From positions 1 to 64,000 of the forward strand of contig JAWKLX010000019.1 of NCBI GenBank assembly GCA_041392505.1: a stretch of 64,000 bases of DNA, read 5' to 3'. Each line of letters opens with the position of its first letter. Positions within the stretch are counted from its first letter, which is position 1. Under the pieces are notes generated by a model. The model saw only the letters and a program-made list of their open reading frames with translations, made no database searches and was not told where the DNA came from. Origin of the DNA: UBA6168 sp041392505. Lineage in GTDB: Bacteria > Bacteroidota > Bacteroidia > Chitinophagales > Saprospiraceae. A program made the translations under genes and the position numbers. Of this stretch, positions 9,101 through 18,292 are shown piece after piece.

Positions 9101-10160
9101 CAGGGTGAAATTTATCCCCATCGGTGGCGGCCAAACATTGGAGGGTCAATACCTCAAATACGAGGACAACCGGGTGCATTTCTCCCACCCGCCGTTATTG
9201 AACAACCGCATTTATGTGGCACAATTTATCAAGGTGTTGTCGCCTCAAAGTGTACTCGCCAATAACCCCGGCAACGGGATGGCCGTCCAGAATTTTGGCG
9301 TGAACCCCGACCTCATTGCACAAATGACGGAACAACAGCAAGTCCTCGGTGAGCTGAAATTGGAAGCTCGGGAGTACGAAATTTTCAAATACGTCTTCCG
9401 CACGAGCGCTTATAACTCGTTGGAAGCCAAATTGGTAGATTTCAAAAACGGCAGTGTGGACAATGCTGGCGGCAATGCGCCGACCGCTTCCCGCACGGTC
9501 ACCGTGAAAGCCAAAGAGCCGTTTGACAAAGCCGATCAACTCTTCCTGACTTTTGACTGGAGCCTCGGTTTCGGCTTCGGTGGACAAGGGCAAGGCGGCA
9601 ACGGACAGGGCGGCATCGGCATCAGCAATTACAAGCCCAATTTCTACTGGAAAGATTACCTGGATCCGAAAATTTATCACGCCTACAACGATGTGTTGGT
9701 GCCGATTGCCTACCCCGGTTCGCAGGCCATCAGCCCATCGGTTTACATGCAATTGCAAAATGCCGACCCACTGCTTTCGCAGTCCGAAATCAACAATGCC
9801 CTCAACCAATTGGCGAACCCCAACCCCGGCCTCGTTTTCACCAGCAACCCGATGCCTAAGGAGATGAAGTTCACCCTATACGGCGAATCTATCGGGCATT
9901 ATGCTTACAAATACCTGCTCATGCCCAAGCTGTTCAACGTCAACAACCCGAAGGTGAAGGCCTGCCTCAACAACGGCCCCACCTGCAACCCCAACCTGAA
10001 ACAGTTGATGAACTACCACCTTGCCAACCCGCAATTCAAAACCCTGAAAGGCGGCACCTACCAGACTTTGGCCGGCTACAACGCCTTTTATGTAAAAGGC
10101 ATGACCGGAGACAACAGCCATGCGTTTGACTGGAAGAAAGAGTTTGGGTTGGGGAATTGA
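6096..10160 (+). CDS. Giant secreted protein, C-terminal part (continues 4474-6105)
   Basis: The remaining roughly 1,350 residues of the giant protein. An ATG exists at 6156, but coding sequence reads in without a stop from 6096 (ISIALKKGNPDD), so that ATG is internal. The long N-terminal two-thirds is rich in beta-strand patterns and repeated Gly/Asp/Asn turns. A block near GGDMQIYVAGLTDWFVKVG and GHYFMAGYGLGGLPEPPE recalls repeats found in other very large Bacteroidota surface proteins. A Gly-rich stretch (GFGFGGQGQGGNGQGG) lies near 9580-9620. No T9SS sorting domain is visible at the C-terminus, so export would rely on the N-terminal signal alone. No enzyme family was recognised. Confidence 0.82.
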   Translation: MSIALKKGNPDDPSQGTFITMESQGFKNLQLDGALVLDNKKVKPIDKNLTKVQAPFKVFVENFHNFLLDNISLTPFEVVGLPGFEMTVTGISYDHSDLANPQGITFPTQGYNNEGNLWQGFYFKTLKIKLPQKLNTDTEISATDMVFDKSGFSGILSAPVVFGKEKGKMGEKKWPFSMEDLYVRVIKNSLEEGRFKGKIRVPITKDDFYFDYKATLSYANDLKYQFKLQPVEDVDFPAVIAKGKIFNNTHIVVEDEGNGFEPAFHLYGLLTLNTKLGANVQGYDLSFEGVEVQNLVVDKTGVHLGENGAVKYNSPQKSLAGFDVSISDCEIGLNSIGFAIGIDFTEKENNVVGGKSAVNILCKWDGSMLKFDKFQLESIDIHGDMSIVKVDGSVEFYHDDEVYGNGFKGNLKASIMLGEGSAGLGTELALLIGKKKNNNLKYFYFDGSVELPDPASIPLSASMRLFGFRGGVYHHMKRVNGKYLPDAETIFGVKGGVAIGLDSRKAFHAKLTLEAAFDKDGLANMFFDGDGYVFTDYQTGFEKYPGTQPVYLGVDMEFDFKKKIFNLLAHADVQYPIQQPVLNGGGDMQIYVAGLTDWFVKVGTPENRVNLNVLNLYNAGHYFMAGYGLGGLPEPPELVKQVCKINSMPDQRNYGQLQGEGDPQSLGFALGSEYSGGSTGDLEWWIFYAKLAYTAGFDVMLYNQAKCPGINGWYALGQAYFAFDGGVGLKFQLTPKSKVRKIELLEAQFGALAQAGLANPFWFTGTIHGEATLLGIFEGGFHYEVHYGEKCMGTPDYKEVKPLDNLAFIKDTNPDNGDKGVSVFAQPEVAFTFSTNKVYELKEQDTEGNVTSRFFKFPLKQMYLKEDAPNGKTFANINGAGLPGEFKKNPNGDVYTYKSKEAFPGSKKLKWVIELEILEKINGQFVPAPGEGTITETIVFTTGQSPKTIEPGNVAFCYPERGQRYYLQNDNVRKGYIQVKINGYDDLFDLTPPNQFATPDKIRVKFIPIGGGQTLEGQYLKYEDNRVHFSHPPLLNNRIYVAQFIKVLSPQSVLANNPGNGMAVQNFGVNPDLIAQMTEQQQVLGELKLEAREYEIFKYVFRTSAYNSLEAKLVDFKNGSVDNAGGNAPTASRTVTVKAKEPFDKADQLFLTFDWSLGFGFGGQGQGGNGQGGIGISNYKPNFYWKDYLDPKIYHAYNDVLVPIAYPGSQAISPSVYMQLQNADPLLSQSEINNALNQLANPNPGLVFTSNPMPKEMKFTLYGESIGHYAYKYLLMPKLFNVNNPKVKACLNNGPTCNPNLKQLMNYHLANPQFKTLKGGTYQTLAGYNAFYVKGMTGDNSHAFDWKKEFGLGN

Positions 10161-10190
10161 TTGGGGGAGATATTTAAGATTAGACCAGAT

Positions 10191-10308
10191 AACAACCGAG
10201 ACACGGATGACGCTGATTGGGCGGATTTACACGGATTTTTTCACTAAAGAAAAAAGCAAGAGATCCGTGCAAATCCGCCCAATCAGCGTCATCCGTATCC
10301 CGGTTGTT
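10191..10308. repeat. Long palindromic intergenic repeat (46-bp arms)
   Basis: Arms 10191-10236 and 10263-10308 are near-perfect inverted copies (core TGACGCTGATTGGGCGGATT against its complement) around a 26-nt AT-rich loop. The motif family ATCCGTG...AATCCGCCC...CATCCGT is typical of dispersed Bacteroidota repeats. It lies between convergent genes and may act as a bidirectional terminator, though no T-run directly follows the stem. Confidence 0.8.
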
Positions 10309-10429
10309 GTTTATAGTGCAATCAAGAATCGCTGGGATTGGAGTAATCCATTATTTTTAGGAGTCCACAAAGAACAGTATTCACATCCGCATAAAATTCA
10401 CCAAATATCAGATGCGGTAGGGCATTCGC

Positions 10430-12079
10430 TCATTTACCCATGCAACATTTCTTGTACTTCTTGCCACTGCCACAAGGGCAAGGGTCATTTCGGCCCACCT
10501 TTGGGGCGTCTTTTTTGACGGTTTTGGGTGCTCCCCATTCCCTTTCTTGGGGGAGGCCGATGGCTTTAGGTTTTTCTCTATCCAATGCTTCGAATTTTTT
10601 CTTCCACATCTCCTCTTTTTCTTTTTGCTGCTCCTCCGTCAGGTAGCCGTGCCAGGTTGTGATGATATGGGTATAGTGGTCGAATACTTGATCGTATACC
10701 GTGCGCTTGTGATAGCTGTTTACTTTATGGATATCCTTTTCGACACTCTTGTAGGAGCCCGGAATGCCCTCGAAAACCAGCCCTATATCGTACAGTTTTT
10801 TGATTTTTGGCAATAGTGCCACTGCATTGAGGTCGCAAAGGTCACAAACGATCGTAGAGGCCACCTCCGGGTCGGCAAGCAATGGGTTATCATGGTTTTC
10901 GATGAAATGATCCATGACCGATTCAAACCATTCTAACACCTCCTGCTTTCGCTCAGGGTGATGAAACGCCATTTGTTCGACCCCTGATATCACGGCCCAT
11001 TTTGCTGAACAGTGAAGGTTTTCCTCGACCATAAAGGTTTTCAACAAATCCAGTTGCCCCATTCCTAAATGGTAGATAAAATGCCAAAGGGTTTCGGTTT
11101 CGTGGTCGGAGTACCAGAACTCCAAAAACTCATCGCCTTGCCGGAGGTGGTCAAGGAGGAGGGGCAACCGATCTACTGCTCTTAGTTCTGTCAAAAGGAA
11201 AAGGGCATGCAACGGAAAGCTCATTTCGTCTTCGTTCCAGTCCCCTTCCTCTTCCATTTTGTTTTGGAAAAACTCAAAACGGTAGAGGCTGTCTTGCAGG
11301 ACGGTTTCCAAATCCCCAAGCAATGTTTCCCTTGGCAAGGCCAGTATCTTCCTCAATATTTCATGGTCAATTTTCAAGCCGTTGCGGTACAGCTCCCACA
11401 TTTCCTCATGGTGGAAATGGGGTGGCTCATTGGTCTGGACGGAGGTGTCGTAAGACCTGCCGACATCGGGCCTATCTTCGTCCCAGCCCCATTCCTCATC
11501 TGTTGTCTCAAATTGCTTTTCTTCCAACCTCATGCGGATACTTTGAATGACTTGGTGGTTTTCCCCTAGCACTTTTATGGCTGTTTCGAGGCGGCTCTCC
11601 ACCGCTTCATATTCCCCTTTTTCGATCAGGTACTGGCAGGAAACATGCAAGTAGGATTGAAATTCGGTAATATGGAACACCTCCCTTTCTGGGTAAAGGT
11701 CTTTCAGGTCGAGTGCTTTGCCAAGGATGTTTTCCACTTCATCCAGTTGGCCCTTTTCGATGTACTCTGCTGCCAGGTTGATTTTTCCAAACAGGTAGTC
11801 TGGGTGTTCCTTAAGGAGCCACCGGTTCGAGCTGAAAGCTTTTTCTTTATTGCCATTCAGGTTGTAATAAACAGTCAGGTAGTTTTTGAAAGCAGGCACA
11901 TTTGGGTATTTCTCAATAAGTTTGAGCAGGGGGATGGGCTTCCGGAATTTCCCTTTTGCGACCTTTACGTAGGTGTCGTGCAGAAGGTCTTCTATCTGTT
12001 GGGAATAATGGTATTTGTGGTCAGGCTCATCATTGTCGCCGGTGATTTTATAGGAAAAAAATTGCAGGTGGTCTTTCAT
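10430..12079 (-). CDS. TPR / DUF1186-like protein with C-terminal SEC-C zinc motif
   Basis: A 549-residue protein. The first 190 residues form tetratricopeptide-like helices (LLKLIEKYPNVPAFKNYLTVYY, then NLAAEYIEKGQLDEVENILG). The middle (about 240-480) is an all-helical DUF1186-like region. The last 20 residues are a SEC-C motif, GRNDPCPCGSGKKYKKCC, with the Cys/Cys...Cys/Cys zinc ligands. SEC-C motifs are found at the C-terminus of SecA and on many helical-repeat proteins, usually as a protein- or ribosome-binding module. The charged linker before it (KPKAIGLPQEREWGAPK) is typical. It is a single gene, convergent with the giant protein. The exact role is unknown. Confidence 0.85.
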   Translation of the reverse strand: MKDHLQFFSYKITGDNDEPDHKYHYSQQIEDLLHDTYVKVAKGKFRKPIPLLKLIEKYPNVPAFKNYLTVYYNLNGNKEKAFSSNRWLLKEHPDYLFGKINLAAEYIEKGQLDEVENILGKALDLKDLYPEREVFHITEFQSYLHVSCQYLIEKGEYEAVESRLETAIKVLGENHQVIQSIRMRLEEKQFETTDEEWGWDEDRPDVGRSYDTSVQTNEPPHFHHEEMWELYRNGLKIDHEILRKILALPRETLLGDLETVLQDSLYRFEFFQNKMEEEGDWNEDEMSFPLHALFLLTELRAVDRLPLLLDHLRQGDEFLEFWYSDHETETLWHFIYHLGMGQLDLLKTFMVEENLHCSAKWAVISGVEQMAFHHPERKQEVLEWFESVMDHFIENHDNPLLADPEVASTIVCDLCDLNAVALLPKIKKLYDIGLVFEGIPGSYKSVEKDIHKVNSYHKRTVYDQVFDHYTHIITTWHGYLTEEQQKEKEEMWKKKFEALDREKPKAIGLPQEREWGAPKTVKKDAPKVGRNDPCPCGSGKKYKKCCMGK

Positions 12080-12340
12080 TTTCTCAAGATTTTATGAAAT
12101 ACGAAGGTAGGTGGTGTAAGTTTTTTTTAAAAAAAATATGATGCATAAAAGAGAATATTCTGAAATTAGAAATTGAAAAATTGAAAAATCAGACTGGATT
12201 TAGTTTCCGATAATCAACTGGTTATCAATTTCCTAATTGCCAATTTCCAGTTTCTAAATATCGAAAAAAGTCTATTGCCAATTTTTTAAATTCAAAAAAA
12301 AACTGCACCAGGTTAAGAGAAAACTTGCAACCGATCCAGT

Positions 12341-12580
12341 ACAACCTCCGCCGTGGAAGCACAGGCCACCGACCGGGCCTACCGCATCGGTCAGCAGAAA
12401 GACTTGATGGTCTGCCCCCTCATCATCCACAGCACTTTTGAGGAAAAAATTAATGAAATGATCCGGCGGAAAAAAGACCTCGCCATCCTGATCGTGGCAA
12501 CGGAGGAGAGCTGGATTGACACTGGGGCGTTTCTTCCTCTCCCCGGCAGTGCTGCCGGAGTTCCAGAAATGGGTAGGTAG
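12341..12580 (+). pseudogene. SNF2/SWI2 helicase C-terminal remnant
   Basis: About 60 residues match the end of the SNF2 helicase C domain: VEAQATDRAYRIGQQK is the canonical motif VI region (Q..DR..RIGQ), followed by the TFEEKINEMIRRKK stretch. Everything upstream of motif VI is missing, and after EESWIDTG the sequence diverges from the family. It is a fragment of a roughly 900-1,000-residue helicase with no visible start site. The preceding 260 bases (12080-12340) are AT-rich and hold nothing recognisable. Confidence 0.8.
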
Positions 12581-12653
12581 TTGAGGGATGTGTTTAGCAA
12601 ACCATTTCCCCCCTCGGAGGTTTTTGATGCATCAACTAATTTCAGCAAAAAAA

Positions 12654-15020
12654 ATGATGCAACACAATCATAAATTTCCCCTCACTTTCATCGGCCTCCT
12701 TCTGGCCATTTTCACCTTCGCCCAAAACACCGGCACCCTCAGCGGCTACGTCAGGGATGCCAAAACCAGCGAACCGCTCATCGGCGCCACGGTGCAATTG
12801 GATGGCACTGAGCTTGGTACCGTGACCGATATTGACGGCTTTTACGAAATCACGGACATCCCCACTAAAAGCTACGCCATCACGGCCAGCTACCTCGGCT
12901 ACGAGCCCCGCACCGAGTTCAATGTGATTATAAAATCGGCGGGCACCCCCGAACTAAATTTTAACCTCACTGAGGCCATCGAGGCTTTGAACGAGGTGGT
13001 GGTCAAGGCCACTCGCATCGAAGACATCATCACACCACTTTCGAGCCAGACCCTCTCGGCGGTCGAAATCGCCACCTACCCCGGCGGCAACAACGACATC
13101 GCCAAGGTGGTGCAGTCGCTGCCCGGCGTGGGCGGCAGCATCGGCGGTTTCCGCAACGACGTCATCATCCGGGGTGGGGCGCCCAACGAAAATGTCTATT
13201 ACCTCGACGGGGTGGAAATCCCCAACATCAACCACTTTGCCACGCAGGGCAGTGCTGGCGGTCCGGTCGGGCTGCTCAATGTTTCTTTCATCGAAACGGT
13301 GGATTTGGCGACCTCGGCCTTCAACGCCCGCTACGACAATCCGCTCTCCGGCGTGCTGCAATTCAACCAGCGGGTGGGCAACACCCGGGAGGGGCGGGCC
13401 AACCTGCGGGTCTCGGCGAGCGAGGCGGCGCTGACGGGCGAGGGGCCGCTGTTCCGCAAAGGCGACGGCCCGGCCAAGACGAGTTTCATCGGCTCGGTGC
13501 GGCGCAGCTACCTGCAATTTTTGTTTCAGGTCATCGGCCTGCCCATCCTGCCGGACTATTGGGACTACCAGTACAAAATCACCCACCGCATCGACGATTA
13601 CAACGATATCAACATCCTCGGCATCGGCTCTATCGACGATTTCAGCATCTCCGTGCCCGACGATTACGACCCCGAGCAGCAGGCCACTCTGGAGCAGGTG
13701 CCCATCATCAAACAGCGGACGAACACGGCGGGCATCAGTTGGAAAAACCGCTTCCGGGATGGCACTGGCTCCATGCTTACCACATTGAGCATCAACCAGT
13801 TGGAAAATGATTTTACACGGTACGCCGACAACGTGGAGCAGACCGATCCCTATTTCACCAACGACTCGAAAGAAACGGAAATCAAGCTCCGCTACGAACT
13901 GACCCGCTACCTCGGCGACTGGATTCTGACGGGTGGCCTCGGCGTACAGCGGGCCATTTATGAAAACAACACCACCAACCTCGTTGACGACATCAGCTAC
14001 GGCACTGACATTGATTTTTGGAAATACGGGCTTTTCGCCCAGGCCTCCCGCAGTCTGCTGGGCAACCGCCTCGACGTCTCCTTCGGCCTCCGCACGGACG
14101 CCAACTCGTTCACCACGCAGGACAACCAACTGCTAAAAACGCTCTCCCCCCGTTTCTCCTTCAGCTACGGCCTCAACCCCTCAAAGACCTGGCGCCTGAA
14201 CGGCAGCGTGGGCCGCTATTTCAAAATACCGGTCTACACGGTGCTCGGCTTCCGCAACAATGCTGGCACACTCATCAACCAAGACGCCGAGTACATCCGC
14301 AACGACCATTTTGTGGCGGGCATTGAGCACCGACTGAGCGAGTCCACCCGCATCACGGTGGAGGGTTTTTATAAAAAATATGCAAACTACCCCGTGTCCG
14401 TCCTCGATGGCATTTCGCTGGCCAACAAGGGCGGTGGCTTCGAAGTGCTGGGCAACGAGGAAGTGGTCAGCGACGGCGAGGGCCGCACCTACGGACTGGA
14501 ATTTCTCTTCCAACGGCAGTTCACCAAACGCTGGTACGCCATCCTGGCCTATACCCTATTCTGGAGCGAATTCAGCGACCTCAGCGGCAACTTCCGCCCG
14601 TCGGCCTGGGACAGCCGGCAACTCATCACCTTTACCGGCGGCTATAAATTTGGCAACAACTGGGAGGTAAGCCTGCGCTACCGTTTCGCCGGCAAGACGC
14701 CCTTCGCCCCCGTGGACGAGGCCGCCACGCTGGAAAACTACCCGGCCATCATCCTCGACTTTGACCGCCTCGGCGATGTGCGCCTCAACACCTTCAACCT
14801 CGCCGATATCCGCATTGACAAAAAATGGAATTTCAAAAAAGTGGCCCTCGATGTGTTCCTCGAACTGCAAAATGCTTTCGCTTCGCAAACGCCGCAGCCC
14901 CCGCAGTTCGGCCTGAACCGGGACGAGGCGGGCAACCTGATTTTGCCGAGGGAGTTGGTGGAGATACCGCAGGAAGGGGGTTCGGTGATTCCGGTGCTGG
15001 GGTTTGTGTTGGATTTTTAG
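12654..15020 (+). CDS. TonB-dependent outer-membrane receptor with carboxypeptidase-like N-domain
   Basis: About 788 residues from ATG 12654 (12657 is equally possible); the longer frame from 12588 adds residues without signal character. A signal peptide (FPLTFIGLLLAIFTFAQ) is followed by a CarboxypepD_reg-like domain (GYVRDAKTSEPLIGATVQLD, to about residue 110), then a plug with LSAVEIATYPGG and VIIRGGAPNENVYYLDGVE, then a beta-barrel to the C-terminus. These receptors import siderophores, vitamins or oligomeric nutrients using TonB energy. No SusD partner is adjacent, so it is not a classical polysaccharide utilisation locus. Codon use is GC-rich compared with its neighbours. The substrate is unknown. 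Confidence 0.92.
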   Translation: MMQHNHKFPLTFIGLLLAIFTFAQNTGTLSGYVRDAKTSEPLIGATVQLDGTELGTVTDIDGFYEITDIPTKSYAITASYLGYEPRTEFNVIIKSAGTPELNFNLTEAIEALNEVVVKATRIEDIITPLSSQTLSAVEIATYPGGNNDIAKVVQSLPGVGGSIGGFRNDVIIRGGAPNENVYYLDGVEIPNINHFATQGSAGGPVGLLNVSFIETVDLATSAFNARYDNPLSGVLQFNQRVGNTREGRANLRVSASEAALTGEGPLFRKGDGPAKTSFIGSVRRSYLQFLFQVIGLPILPDYWDYQYKITHRIDDYNDINILGIGSIDDFSISVPDDYDPEQQATLEQVPIIKQRTNTAGISWKNRFRDGTGSMLTTLSINQLENDFTRYADNVEQTDPYFTNDSKETEIKLRYELTRYLGDWILTGGLGVQRAIYENNTTNLVDDISYGTDIDFWKYGLFAQASRSLLGNRLDVSFGLRTDANSFTTQDNQLLKTLSPRFSFSYGLNPSKTWRLNGSVGRYFKIPVYTVLGFRNNAGTLINQDAEYIRNDHFVAGIEHRLSESTRITVEGFYKKYANYPVSVLDGISLANKGGGFEVLGNEEVVSDGEGRTYGLEFLFQRQFTKRWYAILAYTLFWSEFSDLSGNFRPSAWDSRQLITFTGGYKFGNNWEVSLRYRFAGKTPFAPVDEAATLENYPAIILDFDRLGDVRLNTFNLADIRIDKKWNFKKVALDVFLELQNAFASQTPQPPQFGLNRDEAGNLILPRELVEIPQEGGSVIPVLGFVLDF

Positions 15021-15203
15021 GGGGGAAACGTCGTCAGGGGGTTGGAGCTCTGCCGACGTTTTTCTGCCGACGTTCCGATTTTTTCAGCTGAAAAACCCCG
15101 TCGTTTTTCCAACCAACATGCCTCTGTCCAACAAGCTGTTGAATTCTTCGCAGGAGGGGGAGGCGGGGGAGGGCTATATGTCTCTTTTAATTATAAAACG
15201 CAA

Positions 15204-18200
15204 CTACCTCCCCACCCTTTCCCTATCATCCCAAACCGTATCAAACACAAACTCTTGGTACTTCCGTTTGAAATCCGGGTCGCTCATGTACTTCTTGTAA
15301 ACTTCGGTGTGAACCTGTAAGTACTGAATCATCAAATCGTCCACCCGCTTGTCGGACTTGATGCGGGCATTTTGGCGGTCGGAGTATTGCAGAGCGTTTG
15401 TCATGGCATCGTCGGATTTGACTTGGGCGGGCAGTTCGTCTTTCAGGAACTTGTTCACCTTGTCCCGGTCTGACCACTCGATGTCGCCGAAGCGTTTGTT
15501 GAAATTGGAAAGGATGTTTTCCAACAGGTCAAACTCTGGGTCAATCGTGCCGCCACGGACGGTGACAGGGATGGGGTCAACCACTCCGGGTTCGTTCAGC
15601 AGGTTTATTTTTTGGGTCGTTTCCTTCGAGGGTCGGTAACTGTCCAAATCCACCGCTTCGAGGATGCCTTCGGCGAGGTCGCCCGTGCTGTCAATTTTCA
15701 GTTTTGGTACGAGGAGCTTCAAAAACCACCACAGTTCTTCCCAATAGACAACCGTAAAATCGGTGATTTTGGCGAGGTAGCTGTATGTCCGCAAAAAAGA
15801 TTTTGCCTTCATCTTGAAGTCAATCTGTTTGTCCTTTTCCAGTTCATTATCGAAGATGGCCACCACGCTGTCAATGATGGGGTCAATGACCGTCCGCTCC
15901 ACACCGGTTGCGTATTTAAAGAAGAAATCCTTCACCGTTTCTTCGCTGTAAATATCGAAGCGGTCGAGGGCATCCTGCAGGTCGTGGAGCTTGTTGGGGT
16001 CGGTTTCTTCGCTCAGGTTGGTGGAGGTGAAATAGGGGGCAAACGCCTCTTTGATGTCCTCTGCCTTGTTGTAAAAATCCAGTACAAATGTGTCCCGCTT
16101 CCCATCACAACAGCGGTTCAGGCGGGAGAGCGTCTGCACGGCCTGAACGTCGGACAATTTCTTGTCCACGTACATCGTGTGGAGCAGGGGCTGGTCAAAA
16201 CCCGTCTGGTATTTTTCGGCGACGATGAGGAACTTGTACTCGTTCTTTTTGAACTGCTTCGGGATGTCGTTCAGCTTGTCGGGAAAGCTGTTCATCCCGG
16301 TCTCCGTGTAATCAATCCCCTTGTAAGGTTTCGACCCAGTGAAGGCAACGATGGCTTTGTAGGGCGAATGGAGTTCTTTCAGGTATTCGTCAAAAGCCTG
16401 TTTGTACTTGATGGCGGAAATGATGCTCTTGGTCACGACCATTGCCTTGGCCTCCCCACGGATGAGCTTGTGGACTTCCCGGTTGAAATGGTCAACCATG
16501 ATTTTCGCCTTTTCCTTGATGGCATGCTCGTGGCCCTCCACATAGGAGCGGAGTTTCTTTTGTGCCTGTTTGGTCTCATAAGCGGGGTTGTCCTCCACGC
16601 TTTTCATCAATTTATAGTAGGAATTGTAGGTCGTATAATTTTCCAGCACATCGAGTATAAAGCCCTCCTCGATGGCCTGTTTCATCGAATACAGATGGAA
16701 AGGGAAAAACTGCGTTTTAATGCCTCCGTCCGGCTTGTCCACCTTGCGGGGAACGCCGAACATTTCCAGGGTCTTGTTTTTTGGCGTAGCCGTAAAAGCG
16801 AAATAAGAGCCGTTCTTTATCATCTTCCGGCTCTGGATGATTTTGATGATTTTTTCCTCCATCGTCTCTTCCGTCGGGGTCTCTTCGTCTTCGTCGGAAG
16901 CCGATAAAACGGCGTTCATCTTGGCGGCAGTCTCACCGCTTTGGCTGCTGTGCGCCTCGTCAATGATGATGGCAAAACGCCGGGTCTGCAGCTCACTGAT
17001 GCCATCGAGCAGGAAAGGGAATGTCTGTACCGTGGTAATGATGATTTTTTTGCCCTCACCCAACGCCGTCCGCAGTTGTTCGGTCTTGCTCCCACCTTCG
17101 CCCGTGATGGCTTCCACCGTTCCCCTAGTGTGGGAAAACTGCTTGATGTTGTCCCGCAGTTGTTTGTCGAGTACGGTGCGGTCGGTCACGACTATCACGC
17201 TGTCCAAAATCAAGTTTTCACCTGTTTTGTCATAAAGCCCGGTGAGCTGATGGGCGAGCCAGGTGATGGAGTTGGATTTGCCCGAACCTGCCGAGTGCTG
17301 TACCAAGTACCGCTCCCCCACCCCATTTTCCTGTACGTGGTTGAGCAAGCGCCGCACACAGGTCAGTTGGTGGTAGCGGGGGAAAATCAGTTTCTTCTTT
17401 TCCCGCTTGGTGTCCTCGTCTTTCTCTTTTACCACCTTCACAAACTTGTCGAGGATGTTGGAAAGGTTGTCCTTCGTCAGCACCTCTTCCCACAGGTAAT
17501 GGGTTTTCAACCCGTTCGGGTTGAGCGGGTTTCCCGCTCCCCACGGCTGGTCGGGCAAGCCATCGTTCAGCCCTTTGTTGAAGGGCAGGAAGCGGGTCTT
17601 GCCGCCTTTCAGTTCGGTGGCCATATAGACCAAATCGGTATCGGCGGCAAAATGCACAATGCAACGGGCAAAGGAAAACAGTTTCTCCTTGGGGTCACGG
17701 TCGCTCATGTATTGCCGGATGGCGTGTTGGACGGCTTGGTGCGTATAGGCGTTTTTTAGCTCGAATGTGGCAAGCGGGATGCCGTTGAGGAAAACCACCA
17801 AATCGAGGCGGTTTTCGTTGGCGAGGCTGTATTTGAGTTCCTGGGTGACGGAGAATACATTGGCATCGTACAAGGCCCGAGCTTTCAGGTTGTAATTGGA
17901 GACGGGCTTGCGGTAAAACAGGTCAATTTGTTTGTCATAAAATTTCAGCCCTTTCCGCATCACCTCGATGACCCCCAGTTCTTTTATCTTCATGTCGAGG
18001 CGGTGAAGGAAATCCCGCTCCCCTTTCTTTTGGATGGCCTCGTAAGCCGTCAGTTGGGTGTCTTTGATGAAGCCGAACAACTGCCCGGTATTTAAGCAGA
18101 ACTCCCGGTCGAAGTCGCTGGGCTGGCTTTCTTGGTAGCCGTTCCTTCCCACCAGGTGTTGGGTGATGAGGCGTTGAAAGCCCCTTTCGGAGGTGTCGGT

Positions 18201-18215
18201 TGGTTTAAAGCTCAT
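15204..18215 (-). CDS. hsdR: Type I restriction enzyme, R (HsdR) subunit
   Basis: A 1,003-residue motor/nuclease subunit. The N-terminal PD-(D/E)XK nuclease shows RLDLVVFLNG (Asp138) and ATFELKN (Glu152, Lys154). The helicase core has Walker A HSAGSGKS (about 308-314), a DEAH box in IIIDEAHSSQ, motif III FTATPKNK and motif VI QTLSRLNRC. The C-terminal region probably docks to HsdM. Start 18215 (MSFKPTD) is preferred: the 19-residue in-frame extension translates the REP hairpin. That hairpin begins only 6 nt upstream of the ATG and leaves no normal leader. The gene is separated from hsdS by the inserted transposase element, so its expression may depend on read-through or a new promoter. Confidence 0.95.
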   Translation of the reverse strand: MSFKPTDTSERGFQRLITQHLVGRNGYQESQPSDFDREFCLNTGQLFGFIKDTQLTAYEAIQKKGERDFLHRLDMKIKELGVIEVMRKGLKFYDKQIDLFYRKPVSNYNLKARALYDANVFSVTQELKYSLANENRLDLVVFLNGIPLATFELKNAYTHQAVQHAIRQYMSDRDPKEKLFSFARCIVHFAADTDLVYMATELKGGKTRFLPFNKGLNDGLPDQPWGAGNPLNPNGLKTHYLWEEVLTKDNLSNILDKFVKVVKEKDEDTKREKKKLIFPRYHQLTCVRRLLNHVQENGVGERYLVQHSAGSGKSNSITWLAHQLTGLYDKTGENLILDSVIVVTDRTVLDKQLRDNIKQFSHTRGTVEAITGEGGSKTEQLRTALGEGKKIIITTVQTFPFLLDGISELQTRRFAIIIDEAHSSQSGETAAKMNAVLSASDEDEETPTEETMEEKIIKIIQSRKMIKNGSYFAFTATPKNKTLEMFGVPRKVDKPDGGIKTQFFPFHLYSMKQAIEEGFILDVLENYTTYNSYYKLMKSVEDNPAYETKQAQKKLRSYVEGHEHAIKEKAKIMVDHFNREVHKLIRGEAKAMVVTKSIISAIKYKQAFDEYLKELHSPYKAIVAFTGSKPYKGIDYTETGMNSFPDKLNDIPKQFKKNEYKFLIVAEKYQTGFDQPLLHTMYVDKKLSDVQAVQTLSRLNRCCDGKRDTFVLDFYNKAEDIKEAFAPYFTSTNLSEETDPNKLHDLQDALDRFDIYSEETVKDFFFKYATGVERTVIDPIIDSVVAIFDNELEKDKQIDFKMKAKSFLRTYSYLAKITDFTVVYWEELWWFLKLLVPKLKIDSTGDLAEGILEAVDLDSYRPSKETTQKINLLNEPGVVDPIPVTVRGGTIDPEFDLLENILSNFNKRFGDIEWSDRDKVNKFLKDELPAQVKSDDAMTNALQYSDRQNARIKSDKRVDDLMIQYLQVHTEVYKKYMSDPDFKRKYQEFVFDTVWDDRERVGR

Positions 18216-18220
18216 GATTG

Positions 18221-18287
18221 GTAGCCGCCAAACTTGTTTGGCTGGCTCTGTTGTTATACTTGAACCAGCCAAATAAGTTTAGTGGTC
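18221..18287. repeat. REP-like hairpin next to hsdR start
   Basis: Imperfect palindrome with arms 18224-18248 and 18262-18287 (GCCGCCAAACTTGTTTGGCT against its complement). It closely matches the hairpin at 18972-19038. Together the two bracket the transposase gene, as REP sequences do around RAYT genes. Confidence 0.85.
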
Positions 18288-18292
18288 AAATT

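Noticed and set aside
12954..14129. Long minus-strand open frame (391 codons) inside the TonB receptor
   Set aside because: A GC-rich shadow frame. The plus strand carries a coherent plug and barrel.
15612..16907. Long plus-strand open frame (431 codons) inside hsdR
   Set aside because: It is antisense to hsdR, which has all helicase and nuclease motifs. The frame has no signal, motif or start context, and its composition mirrors the opposite strand.
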